Shown here: piece by piece, positions 17,701-26,326 of the stretch
How the letters are laid out: each line of letters starts with the position of its first letter
Position numbering within the stretch: the first letter of the stretch is position 1
Source of the DNA: Planctomycetota bacterium
GTDB taxonomy: Bacteria > Planctomycetota > Phycisphaerae > Phycisphaerales > SM1A02
Reading direction: 5' to 3'
NCBI GenBank assembly: GCA_014381555.1
Contig: JACNLO010000037.1
Coordinates: 53,335 to 117,334, forward strand
DNA: 64,000 nt
Made by a program: the position numbers and the translations under genes
Notes under the pieces: model-generated
Told to the model about the DNA's origin: nothing
The model's input: the letters and a program-made list of their open reading frames with translations, nothing else
Database searches by the model: none

Positions 17701-19074
17701 ATGACAGTATTCAAAGCATATGATGTACGTGCAGTTTATCCAGAGCCATTAACAGAAGAAGTTGCACGAAATATTGGGCTAGCAACGGGGCGTTTACTTT
17801 TGGCAGAAGCTGAAGAGAAAGGTGCAATAGTTGTTGGCCATGACATGCGTCCAAGCAGTTTGCCCTTGGTTGCGGCCCTAAAAAATGGGATTCTTTCTTC
17901 AGGCGCTGATGTCATTGATGTTGGTCTTGTGGATACTCCTTTTATTGCATTTGCAGTTAATCATCTTGGTGCAATTGGTGGAATTCAAACTACTGCATCG
18001 CATAATCCAATTCAGTACAACGGGTTTAAAATTTGTAGAGCAAAGGCCAAGCCAGTTGGAATGGGGACGGGATTAGAAAAGATTGAACAGATGTCGAATG
18101 ACTTTGATGAACCAACTATTGCAGAGGTTCGTGGGAATGAAACTTCAAAAGCGCTTTGGAATGAGTATCGTGAACATGTTTTTCAATACTTAGATCCAAA
18201 AATACTCAGTGGTGAAGTTAAGATTAAAGCAGCTATTGATGCTTCAAATGGGATGGCTGGGACGATGGTCCCTCAACTCTTTAGTAATGTTGCTGGTTTA
18301 GAACTTGTTGAGATGAACTTTGAAAATGACAAGGGCGTTTTTGTACATGAGCCCAATCCTCTTGTCGATGCAAATTTGCAGCAAACTCGAGATGCAGTTT
18401 TGGAGCATGGCTGTGATATTGGCATTTGTTTTGATGGTGATGCAGACCGTTGTATGGTAATTGATGAGCAGGGAGCAATTGTTGGTTGTGATCTTATAAC
18501 TGCATGGTTGTCGCCAAAGTTTTTAGCTCATGAGAGTGATGGTGGTTCGATTGTCTTTGACCTCCGGTCAAGCCACGCTGTTGCAAACGCTGTTTCAGCT
18601 TCCGGGGGCGAAAGCGTGCGGAGCAGGGTTGGGCATGTTTTTATGAAGCAAGCAATGGCTGAACATGATGCGCCTTTTGGTGGGGAACTTTCAGGGCACT
18701 TTTATTTTAGGGATAATTTTTATGCCGATAGCGGGGCGATGGCGTTTGCGGCATTTGTGAGTGCGCTCGCTTCGTCTGATATCCCTTTGAGTGCTCAAAT
18801 TGAACCTCTTCGCACATTTTGCCAGAGTGGAGAAATCAATTTCGAAACTCCTGATAAGGAAGCAGCGATGGCGATGCTTGTAGAAGCATTTCCAGACGCA
18901 AAAGTTAATCGTCTTGATGGTGTTACTCTAGAACTTGATTCTTGGTGGTGTAATGTCCGAGCGAGTAACACTGAGCCACTTCTTCGGCTCAACCTTGAGG
19001 CATCAACTTCAGAAGAAGTTGCTTCCCGCGTTGCCGATGTGTCCCCTCTCCTTGGCATCCGAGTTGACCATTAA
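17701..19074 (+). CDS. Phosphomannomutase/phosphoglucomutase
   Basis: A 457-residue alpha-D-phosphohexomutase with four domains. The phosphoserine loop is TTASHNPIQYNGFKI (about residues 98-112), the metal loop CFDGDADRC (about 245), the sugar-binding loop GGELSGHFYFRD (about 325), and the phosphate-binding loop RASNTEPLLRL (about 420). It interconverts hexose 1- and 6-phosphates to feed glycan and GDP-mannose synthesis. Substrate preference between mannose and glucose cannot be read reliably from these motifs. It lies 21 bases after the helicase. Confidence 0.93.
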   Translation: MTVFKAYDVRAVYPEPLTEEVARNIGLATGRLLLAEAEEKGAIVVGHDMRPSSLPLVAALKNGILSSGADVIDVGLVDTPFIAFAVNHLGAIGGIQTTASHNPIQYNGFKICRAKAKPVGMGTGLEKIEQMSNDFDEPTIAEVRGNETSKALWNEYREHVFQYLDPKILSGEVKIKAAIDASNGMAGTMVPQLFSNVAGLELVEMNFENDKGVFVHEPNPLVDANLQQTRDAVLEHGCDIGICFDGDADRCMVIDEQGAIVGCDLITAWLSPKFLAHESDGGSIVFDLRSSHAVANAVSASGGESVRSRVGHVFMKQAMAEHDAPFGGELSGHFYFRDNFYADSGAMAFAAFVSALASSDIPLSAQIEPLRTFCQSGEINFETPDKEAAMAMLVEAFPDAKVNRLDGVTLELDSWWCNVRASNTEPLLRLNLEASTSEEVASRVADVSPLLGIRVDH

Positions 19075-19084
19075 ACTATTCCGC

Positions 19085-19123
19085 CATTCTGGCTCAGAGC
19101 CAAATTGGCTTTGAGCCAGAATG
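19085..19123. terminator. Long inverted repeat between convergent genes
   Basis: CATTCTGGCTCAGAGCCAA and TTGGCTTTGAGCCAGAATG form 19-base arms with one mismatch (a G-U pair in RNA on one strand) and a 1-base spacer. The hairpin lies between the convergent phosphohexomutase and thiG genes, so a two-way terminator role is likely. It lacks a T tract, so rho-independent action is not certain. Its left arm contains a 13-mer found twice elsewhere in the window. Confidence 0.5.
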
Positions 19124-19150
19124 CCGCACCATCAAACACCCTGCAAATGT

Positions 19151-19996
19151 TTATTCGCCGGCGATTGTGCCGTCCCAAGGTGATGAGGCGGTGGCGTGAA
19201 GTTTGCGTGGAATTCGTCCCGAGTGAAAACCGTGATAGCCGGCATCGCAAGCAAGTCGCATAGCACGGGCCATTTGAATTGGATCTTTCGCGTGGGCGAT
19301 ACCAGTATTAAGTAAAACACCGTCAGCACCAAGTTCCATCGCAACTGTTACGTCGCTAGGTGTTCCGACTCCAGCGTCAACAATAACTGGATAACTTGGG
19401 TCGCCGCCGTGTTCTGGTTCTTTGAGTAAATCGATGCATAGTTTAATAGCACAAGGATTTGCTATGCCGCGACCAGTACCGATTGGGCTACCTGCAGGCA
19501 TCACACATGTTGCACCGGCATCCCGAATGCGCGTAGCCATAATCGGGTCATCACTCGAGTAACACATCACTGAAAAACCATCTGCTACAAGTTCTTTGCA
19601 TGCCTCTAGCGTTCCAACTGGGTCAGGGAGCAATGTTGTTTTGTCTCCGAGTACTTCCAACTTCACCCAACTGCTTCCAGCATTGTTCAGTTGTTCTAAA
19701 ATATCTCGACCGAGCCGAGCAACTCTCACGGCATCGCCGGCAGTAAAACAGCCGGCAGTATTTGGGAGAATTGTGTACTTGTCACAATCAATAAAATCTA
19801 AAATTGAACGCCCTTGGGAATCCACAAGTCTCTCCCGTCTAACGGCTACTGTCACGGCACTGCAGCCACTTTCTTCAAGCGCGACTTGCATCGTTTCATA
19901 ATCTGGATATTTTCCAGTGCCAACTACCAATCTACTTGTAAGAGTAATATCTTTGAGTTGCAGTGTGGTTATTTCGGGGGTTGTCATCGTTGTCAT
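19151..19996 (-). CDS. thiG: Thiazole synthase
   Basis: A 281-residue TIM-barrel enzyme that forms the thiazole phosphate of thiamine from deoxyxylulose phosphate, dehydroglycine and ThiS-thiocarboxylate. Visible features are [16 protein letters not shown], the TVAVRRERL block, [36 protein letters not shown] with the Schiff-base Lys region, and [11 protein letters not shown] and [10 protein letters not shown] near the phosphate site. It follows thiS at a spacing of four bases. Confidence 0.96.
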   Translation of the reverse strand: MTTMTTPEITTLQLKDITLTSRLVVGTGKYPDYETMQVALEESGCSAVTVAVRRERLVDSQGRSILDFIDCDKYTILPNTAGCFTAGDAVRVARLGRDILEQLNNAGSSWVKLEVLGDKTTLLPDPVGTLEACKELVADGFSVMCYSSDDPIMATRIRDAGATCVMPAGSPIGTGRGIANPCAIKLCIDLLKEPEHGGDPSYPVIVDAGVGTPSDVTVAMELGADGVLLNTGIAHAKDPIQMARAMRLACDAGYHGFHSGRIPRKLHATASSPWDGTIAGE

Positions 19997-20000
19997 ATCT

Positions 20001-20195
20001 TTATCCTCCTCCTACAAGCGTGACTATTTCAACAATATCACCATCTTGTAAAACGTATGTATCTTTCTCTTTGTGTGGAACGAGTTCTTTATTCACTTCG
20101 ACAGCGCAAAGTTGATCATAGAGTTTCATTTGAGAAAGCAACTCGTGCAGTGCCAAAGTTTTAGTATCTATATTTTCGCCATTAACAATAATCAC
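20001..20195 (-). CDS. thiS: Sulfur carrier protein ThiS
   Basis: A 64-residue ubiquitin-fold protein that ends in the Gly-Gly tail (VTLVGGG) which is adenylated and thiocarboxylated to donate sulfur to the thiazole ring. It starts MIIVNGE and has the [10 protein letters not shown] strand typical of ThiS. It is placed directly before thiG, its acceptor enzyme. An additional Gly precedes the usual GG. No thiF or thiO/thiH is nearby, so the activation steps must be encoded elsewhere. Confidence 0.93.
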   Translation of the reverse strand: MIIVNGENIDTKTLALHELLSQMKLYDQLCAVEVNKELVPHKEKDTYVLQDGDIVEIVTLVGGG

Positions 20196-20210
20196 TACTT
20201 CATTGTACCG

Positions 20211-21038
20211 CTAGTGATGTAAGAAAATAGGTCGAGTTGAATTTTCCAAAGCAAATCGTGCTGTATCGCCAAGTAACTTACGACCCAATCGTGTTCTCTT
20301 TGCAGCGCCCATGACAAGTAAGTCGGCATCGCAATCCTCCATAGTGCGAAGAATCGCATTCCGAGGTTTTTCTTCGATACGTTTTTTTGTCGTACTAAAT
20401 GTATGCGATTCTAGATAGGAAGCAGCATCAGCAAGTAATGTATCTGAATCACCATCCTGACCAAGGAAGGAAACCACAGTAGTAGGCATCGGCTTCCAGA
20501 TATCGAGCATGCAGTACGCCTTCATAGCTCTCGCTGCAAGTGGCGACCCGTCATACGAAACCATCGCTCGTTGGATGGGTCGGTGTTCCTCACTCACTGC
20601 GAGCAATGGACGCAATCCAGCACCAATCACATCAAGAACAAGGTGCCCGTGGTCATGAAGCACGCCATATTCAAACAACCCGCGTAATCCAATAATCGTC
20701 AAATCGTGATAGCGCCAATCAGCAAGAAGTTTTTCCGCACTGTCTCCAGATTCTCGCAGTACTCGATTAGTTACACCAGCATTGCCGCAGGCGGTTTCGA
20801 ATTGCCCGATTGCTTCTTCGATGTGTTCTTCCGCTAAATGCATTCGGTGTTCGCCAAGTTCATGTGCGGCTGCAGCGCCACCGATTGGAATGGGGCCTAC
20901 ATCGAGCAATTTGTTCGGGTCAATTACAGTTACGCCAGAGAGTTCTGCATCGTGTGTCTTCGCAAGCTCAATGGCATGTGCAATGGCAGAGCCCGTGCAC
21001 GGTGTTCCACTTAAGGCAACAAGTATTCGTTTGATCAT
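20211..21038 (-). CDS. Tandem universal stress protein (UspA) domains
   Basis: A 275-residue protein with two UspA-like halves. The first starts IKRILVALSGTPCTGSAIAHAIELAK and the second begins near RAMVSYDGSPLAARAMKAYCML. The ATP-binding G-x2-G-x9-G(S/T) motif expected at the end of each half is degenerate: the second half reads MGAAKRTRLGRKLLGDTA. The protein may therefore not bind ATP. It lies 12 bases downstream of the antiporter-like gene, and pairing of Usp domains with ion transporters is common, so it may modulate that transporter. Confidence 0.8.
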   Translation of the reverse strand: MIKRILVALSGTPCTGSAIAHAIELAKTHDAELSGVTVIDPNKLLDVGPIPIGGAAAAHELGEHRMHLAEEHIEEAIGQFETACGNAGVTNRVLRESGDSAEKLLADWRYHDLTIIGLRGLFEYGVLHDHGHLVLDVIGAGLRPLLAVSEEHRPIQRAMVSYDGSPLAARAMKAYCMLDIWKPMPTTVVSFLGQDGDSDTLLADAASYLESHTFSTTKKRIEEKPRNAILRTMEDCDADLLVMGAAKRTRLGRKLLGDTARFALENSTRPIFLHH

Positions 21039-21050
21039 TGCATCGGCTCC

Positions 21051-22517
21051 TTAGAGTAAGAAGAAAATTGTAACTAGAATAAAAATAGGAATAAGCACAG
21101 GAATACTGTACTTGAACATGTAGCCAAAGAACGAAGGCATCTCAACACCTTCTTGCTCAGCAATTGCTTTAACCATAAAGTTTGGTCCATTTCCAATGTA
21201 TGTCATCGCACCCATAAATACAGAGCCAAGACTTATTGCGATGAGCAATCCAATTGGAACAAATTGATCAACACCATTTATAGGGTTTACTTGGAGCATT
21301 TCTCCTTCAGGAAGGGATTTAGAGAGTTCGAAAAAGACAACGTACGTTGGCGCGTTATCAAGAAAACTAGAAAGTGATCCAGTGGACCAGAAAAAATGCC
21401 ACGGTTGATTCATAGTTTCAGTGATGGCTTTTCCGCTAGCGCCAAGAACCGCTAGTGGAACTTGCATCGCGATAAATATGCCTGAAAATAAAGCGGCGAC
21501 TTCAAGAATAGCTTCGTATGTGAAGTTGTTCGCTTTGTGAATAGCTTTGGATGTTGTTTGCAACGAAAGAACGACAAAGAGAAGCATGATGAGTTCACGA
21601 CAATATGGGAATGGGGTCCAGTCTGTTCCTATTAGCGGTTTTGCGCTATCCACAAGAGCAGCTGTTGCAACAATCCCGCCTATCCACAAGAAGTTGATTC
21701 CTCCTTGCAAGCGCAAGGGATGCAATTGAGTTTCATCTCGTTTATTGTCTTTTGCAGATTCTTTACGGTACATAATAGAATCCCAGATGAAGTACATAGC
21801 AAGTAGTACTCCACAAGTTGCTGCCCACATTGGCCATAGCCCAAGAGTCCACATAAACGGAACCCCTCGTAAGTATCCAAGGAATAGTGGGGGATCACCA
21901 ATAGGCAACAATGTCCCACCAATGTTACTCACCAAAAAAATAAAGACCACGATGGTGTGCACTTTGTATTTTCGTTGCGAGTTTGTTTTTAGTAATGGTC
22001 GAATCAAGAGCATGCTCGCGCCCGTGGTGCCAATAAAACTTGCAATGCCTGCACCAATCGCAAGGAACGTTGTATTTACTCTCGGAGAAGCAGCCAAGTC
22101 GCCGCTTAGATAAATGCCGCCGCTAATAACGTACAAACTAAAAAGTAAAATAATGAATGGGATGAAATCTTTCATTATTGCATGGTTGAGCATTGGTCCA
22201 ATCGACTCACTGCCCGAGGTGAAAATCATGTATCCGATAGTTGCAACTGCGCAAAGCATCGCAATAAAAAACCGGTTTAAATTACTCTCCCACCAATGCC
22301 TTGTTTTATTTAAGAGCGGAAGTACAGCAATTGCTCCAAGGATTGCTATGAAAGGTAGGATTCCGAAATACCAATAGTGCGGCATGTGTGAATCGTGTCC
22401 GCCATGAGAATCATGGTGTCCACTAAGCCAAATTCCAAGCCACGTTGCTATCGTTACTGCTGCAAGGATGCAAAGAATTTGAATCGGTCTGGATTTAGTT
22501 GTGTGCGCGTGGTGCAT
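21051..22517 (-). CDS. Na+/H+ antiporter-like membrane protein (NhaD/ArsB superfamily)
   Basis: A 488-residue polytopic protein with about 12 hydrophobic segments. It shows IGTTGASMLLIRPLL and NIGGTLLPIGDPPLFLGYL in the first half and SSFLDNAPTYVVFFEL and MTYIGNGPNFMVKAIAEQ in the second. These paired hairpins are typical of the ion transporter superfamily that includes NhaD and ArsB. A His-rich segment (HHDSHGGHDSHMPH) lies in the first loop and could bind metal or sense pH. The substrate is assigned as sodium/proton by family only. The gene precedes the UspA-type gene. Confidence 0.82.
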   Translation of the reverse strand: MHHAHTTKSRPIQILCILAAVTIATWLGIWLSGHHDSHGGHDSHMPHYWYFGILPFIAILGAIAVLPLLNKTRHWWESNLNRFFIAMLCAVATIGYMIFTSGSESIGPMLNHAIMKDFIPFIILLFSLYVISGGIYLSGDLAASPRVNTTFLAIGAGIASFIGTTGASMLLIRPLLKTNSQRKYKVHTIVVFIFLVSNIGGTLLPIGDPPLFLGYLRGVPFMWTLGLWPMWAATCGVLLAMYFIWDSIMYRKESAKDNKRDETQLHPLRLQGGINFLWIGGIVATAALVDSAKPLIGTDWTPFPYCRELIMLLFVVLSLQTTSKAIHKANNFTYEAILEVAALFSGIFIAMQVPLAVLGASGKAITETMNQPWHFFWSTGSLSSFLDNAPTYVVFFELSKSLPEGEMLQVNPINGVDQFVPIGLLIAISLGSVFMGAMTYIGNGPNFMVKAIAEQEGVEMPSFFGYMFKYSIPVLIPIFILVTIFFLL

Positions 22518-22541
22518 TGTAAAAGTTGGGCAGGATACCTT

Positions 22542-23213
22542 CTATGGTGTGCAAGGTGTTGTGCTTGTGATTCCATCGAGATTTTCAATGAGCCATCTTG
22601 CAAAAGACGCCTTTGTGCAGACGCTCTGTGGAGATAGTGTGCTCCCGTCCTTCAGATAGATGGTCGCTCGAATGTGAGAAGAATTCATTGTCTCAAGTGG
22701 GTTTGCAACGATGGCATCTACCCGCTTTCGTTGTAATTTTTCTCGTGCTGCTTTCTCAAGGTTTTCAGGTTCTTCAAGGGCGAATGCAATGATACTTTGA
22801 TCATCTCGCTTATTCTGAGCAAGATGAGCAACGATATCCTTAGTTGGCGAAAGTGGAAGTTGTAGCTCATCGCCTCTCTTCAGTTTTCCATGCAGTTTCC
22901 CGCCACGTGGGGTATAGTCAGAAACGGCAGCTGCCATGATGAGAATTTCGTGTGAAGGCCAGTTTTCATCTAATTTTGCCCAAAGATCACGAGTTGATGA
23001 GAACGGAGTCGAATGCAATCTAGGATGCTTAGATGGCGAAATTGAATGGTTACCGTGTAAAAGCGAGCATTCGTACCCATGAATTGCAGCACAAAGGGCG
23101 ATATGGGATCCCAGTTTTCCCGAGGATTGATTCCCGAGGAATCGAACGTCATCTATTGATTCTTGGGTTGCTCCAGCGGTTACGAGTATTCGAGTAGGAA
23201 TAAAATCAGTCAT
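22542..23213 (-). CDS. coaB: Phosphopantothenate-cysteine ligase (stand-alone CoaB)
   Basis: A 223-residue protein equivalent to the CoaB half of bifunctional CoaBC, which joins 4'-phosphopantothenate and cysteine in coenzyme A synthesis. It starts PTRILVTAGATQESIDDVRFLGNQSSGKLG (nucleotide-binding part). The middle has MAAAVSDYTPR, and the KLKR...LPLSPTKDIVAHL loop with its Lys follows. The CoaC decarboxylase flavoprotein half is absent and not adjacent. The gene heads the minus-strand run with the antiporter, Usp and thiS-thiG. Confidence 0.9.
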   Translation of the reverse strand: MTDFIPTRILVTAGATQESIDDVRFLGNQSSGKLGSHIALCAAIHGYECSLLHGNHSISPSKHPRLHSTPFSSTRDLWAKLDENWPSHEILIMAAAVSDYTPRGGKLHGKLKRGDELQLPLSPTKDIVAHLAQNKRDDQSIIAFALEEPENLEKAAREKLQRKRVDAIVANPLETMNSSHIRATIYLKDGSTLSPQSVCTKASFARWLIENLDGITSTTPCTP

Positions 23214-23297
23214 TTTAAGAAAAGTAAGGGTGAGTGGTAGATGGTTTCTCTACCGATGATACTATGTGTAGCGAGTGGTAGCACCACTTCATATCTT

Positions 23298-25037
23298 ATG
23301 GCACGAAAACTACGACGAAAAATAGGCGAAATCCTTCTAGAAGAGGGTCTAATCACCAGAGAGCAACTCGACGCTGCAATTGCAGCGGCTTCTGGGACGA
23401 CAAAAAAAGTTGGTGAGGTCTTGCAAGAGCAAGGCATTTGTGATGAAAAAGCAATCGTTTTGGCACTTGCAAACCAATTTGGGATGACGTACCTTGCCCT
23501 TGATGGTTCTGATGATGGCCCGGAACCTAATTTGGACCTAATTCCTAAGGATGTTATTCAAAAACATTCAATTATTCCACTCGCGAAGAAAAATGACAAG
23601 TTGCAATTAGTTATTCATGACCCAATGAATCTTGAACTGCTCGACTTGTTGAGATTCCGTTTGAATTGTGAACTTGAACCGGTATTGTCCACGAAGACTG
23701 CAATTCAGGAATACATTTCCAAGGAAACAGGAACTCAAGGAAGTATTATTTCAGACACATCTCTAGTCACTGATTCAGTTGATGTTTCGGTTGATAGAAG
23801 TGTGGATAAATCGGTTGACTCATCTATCGATGTTGATGACGATCAAGCCCCGGTCGTTAAATTAGTTTCACGCTTTATTACTGAAGCAGTTCGGAACCGA
23901 ACGTCAGATATTCACCTCGAGCCAATGGAAGACAGGGTGGTACTTAGGTATCGAATCGATGGCGTTTGTCACGTACGTGATAATCTTCCAAAGCGAATGC
24001 AAGCCGCGGTTCTTGCACGATTAAAATTGATGGCTGGTGTGAATATTGCTGAGAAGAGAATTCCACAAGATGGTCGTATTAAAATGGAAGTTGATGCAGA
24101 ACAAATCGATTTTCGTGTGAGTGCATGTCCGGCGTATCATGGCGAATCGGTGGTATTGCGGATTTTGCGACCAGATTCAGTGCGTATTGGTTTGAAAAAC
24201 ATTGGGTTTGAGCAAGAGAATTTCGACTCGTTTAACAAATTGATTCGCAAGCCAAATGGTATTTTGCTAGTAACTGGTCCCACCGGTTCAGGTAAAACGA
24301 CAACGTTGTACTCCGCACTTGATATTCTGAATCGACCTGATAGAAAAATTATTACTGCTGAAGATCCAATTGAATACAGCTTTGCTGGGATCAATCAGTG
24401 CCAAGTACGCGAATCAATTGGTCTTACTTTCTCCTCCATTCTTCGAGCGATGTTACGGCAAGCTCCAAATGTTATTCTTATTGGTGAAATTCGTGACCGT
24501 GAAGTTGCAGATATTGCGATTCAAGCTGCTCTAACTGGTCACTTGGTATTCTCAACGTTGCATACAAATGATGCGCCGTCTGCGATAACTCGTTTGATTG
24601 ACATGGGTGTAAAACCGTATCTTGTTGCTAGTTCAATCCAAGCAATCATGGCACAGCGACTCATTCGCTTGTTATGCACAGATTGCAAGGCGATAGATGA
24701 TAACCCCGACAAGAAGTTCTTGAGAATTGTTGGAATATCTGATGACGAAGTTGCTACTGGTGCAATCTGCAAGGCAGTTGGCTGTAGTAAGTGTGGGGGG
24801 TTGGGATACCGTGGACGTAAAGCAATTTTTGAAATGATGGTTATGAATAACGAAATTCGGGAACTTGCATTTAATCGTGCACCGTTAGGGCAGATACGAC
24901 AAGCTGGAATTCGTGCAGGAATGCGCACGCTTGTTGAAGATGGCAAGATTAAAATTTTACGAGGCGATACTACTCCCGAAGAGATTGCCCGATTTGCCCA
25001 GGCCGAAGCATTGTTAGAAGGAAATGTTGATATTTAA
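23298..25037 (+). CDS. GspE/PilB-family secretion ATPase, copy 1
   Basis: An assembly ATPase of type IV pili or type II secretion. I chose the ATG at 23298 (MARKLRRKIGE), which gives 579 residues and starts at the conserved N-terminal MshEN domain. Next come a 35-residue linker of repeated SVD units, the Walker A motif GPTGSGKTTT, the Asp box ITAEDPIEY, Walker B VILIGEIRD, the His box, and a four-cysteine zinc site (CTDCK...CSKCGGLGY). It is followed 22 bases later by pilT. The upstream frame to 23241 has no supporting homology. Confidence 0.9.
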   Translation: MARKLRRKIGEILLEEGLITREQLDAAIAAASGTTKKVGEVLQEQGICDEKAIVLALANQFGMTYLALDGSDDGPEPNLDLIPKDVIQKHSIIPLAKKNDKLQLVIHDPMNLELLDLLRFRLNCELEPVLSTKTAIQEYISKETGTQGSIISDTSLVTDSVDVSVDRSVDKSVDSSIDVDDDQAPVVKLVSRFITEAVRNRTSDIHLEPMEDRVVLRYRIDGVCHVRDNLPKRMQAAVLARLKLMAGVNIAEKRIPQDGRIKMEVDAEQIDFRVSACPAYHGESVVLRILRPDSVRIGLKNIGFEQENFDSFNKLIRKPNGILLVTGPTGSGKTTTLYSALDILNRPDRKIITAEDPIEYSFAGINQCQVRESIGLTFSSILRAMLRQAPNVILIGEIRDREVADIAIQAALTGHLVFSTLHTNDAPSAITRLIDMGVKPYLVASSIQAIMAQRLIRLLCTDCKAIDDNPDKKFLRIVGISDDEVATGAICKAVGCSKCGGLGYRGRKAIFEMMVMNNEIRELAFNRAPLGQIRQAGIRAGMRTLVEDGKIKILRGDTTPEEIARFAQAEALLEGNVDI

Positions 25038-25059
25038 CTAAACGAGTGAATAATTACTG

Positions 25060-26163
25060 ATGTCCACAATACAAATAGATCGATTACTTGACACTGTTGT
25101 TCGAACTGGCGCTTCGGATCTCCACCTTACCGTCGGCAGAAAGCCCACGCTCCGATTGCATGGTGGTCTTAAAAATTTGGACACAAAGGTTCTCGATGGT
25201 GACGATTGTGTTGCCTTGATGAAACAGATTACCCCAGAAAAAGCACAGCAAGAACTTCAAGAAGAAGGTAGTTGCGACTTTGGTTTTGCGTTTGGGACAG
25301 AAGCACGTTTTCGGGTCGCAATTTTTCGACAACGAGGTGATATTACACTAGTCCTGCGTCTTATTCCAAATGAATTATTGACGTTTGATGAGATTGGATT
25401 GCCGTTAATCCTCAAAGAACTTATTCGTCGCCCGCGTGGTTTATTTATTGTGACTGGTCCTACTGGTTCCGGTAAAACAACTTCGTTGGCAACAATGATT
25501 GATTATGTCAACACAAATCTTGAACGGCACATCGTAACCGCTGAAGATCCGATTGAATATTATCATTACCACAAAAAATCAATCGTAAACCAGCGCGAAG
25601 TTGGAAATGATGTCCCAAGTTTTTCAGAAGCTTTGCGTCGGGTATTGCGAGCGGACCCGGACGTCATTCTCGTAGGTGAAATGCGTGACTTAGAGACCAT
25701 CGAAGCTGCAATTCAAGCGGCTGAAACTGGTCACTTGGTATTTGCAACGTTGCACACTACAGGTGCATCGGGAACCATTAACCGAATTATTGATGCTTTC
25801 CCGACAAATCAACAGGAACAAGTTCGTGTGCAACTTTCTACAGCACTTATTTCTGTTCTTTCTCAAGTACTTTTACGTCGTATTGATAGAAAAGGCAGAA
25901 TAGCAGCGTATGAATTCCTTGTTGTAACGCCAGCGGTTGCAAACCTTATCCGAGAAAATAAAACATTCCGTATCGACTCGGCTATTCAGACTGGGCGTAA
26001 ATTTGGCATGCAGCTTCTTGATGATCACCTCTGGAGGCTGTATGAAGACGGTATTATCAATGCTGAAGAGATGATAGATAAAGGTCGAGACTCTAATGCA
26101 TTGACCCAAAAAGTTCATGCTTCAGGTGGCAGAGTAGGTCGCAGTGAGCTCGACGACACCTAA
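25060..26163 (+). CDS. pilT: Twitching motility retraction ATPase PilT
   Basis: A 367-residue hexameric ATPase that depolymerises pili. It has the short N-terminal PAS-like domain with ASDLHLTVGRKP, Walker A GPTGSGKTTS (about residue 130), the Asp box AEDPIEYYH, Walker B DVILVGEMRD, the His box LVFATLHTTGA and the retraction motif VTPAVANLIRE (AIRNLIRE in model PilT). This marks the cluster as able to retract, unlike a pure type II secretion system. An intergenic stretch of 163 bases with a possible promoter follows. Confidence 0.95.
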   Translation: MSTIQIDRLLDTVVRTGASDLHLTVGRKPTLRLHGGLKNLDTKVLDGDDCVALMKQITPEKAQQELQEEGSCDFGFAFGTEARFRVAIFRQRGDITLVLRLIPNELLTFDEIGLPLILKELIRRPRGLFIVTGPTGSGKTTSLATMIDYVNTNLERHIVTAEDPIEYYHYHKKSIVNQREVGNDVPSFSEALRRVLRADPDVILVGEMRDLETIEAAIQAAETGHLVFATLHTTGASGTINRIIDAFPTNQQEQVRVQLSTALISVLSQVLLRRIDRKGRIAAYEFLVVTPAVANLIRENKTFRIDSAIQTGRKFGMQLLDDHLWRLYEDGIINAEEMIDKGRDSNALTQKVHASGGRVGRSELDDT

Positions 26164-26192
26164 TAAAACTCTAGGAAATTAGTGTATTTAAC

Positions 26193-26221
26193 TTGAATTA
26201 TTGCCATAAATAGCGAATAAT
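26193..26221 (+). promoter_or_regulatory. Possible promoter for the pilB/pilC/pseudopilin operon
   Basis: TTGAAT and AATAAT are separated by 17 bases in the gap after pilT, about 105 bases before the next ATG. A second candidate -35 (TTGTCA at 26257-26262) lies closer to the gene. The leader also contains GTGC/GCAC arms around 26285-26300. Confidence 0.35.
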
Positions 26222-26326
26222 CTAAGTGGCGAATGGCCAAATCTGCGTTCAGCGGGTTGTCATCCTTGTTTTAATTGTAAATGATGTGCTTAAAGAGCAC
26301 ACATCTATCTGGAGGAATCCACTGCT

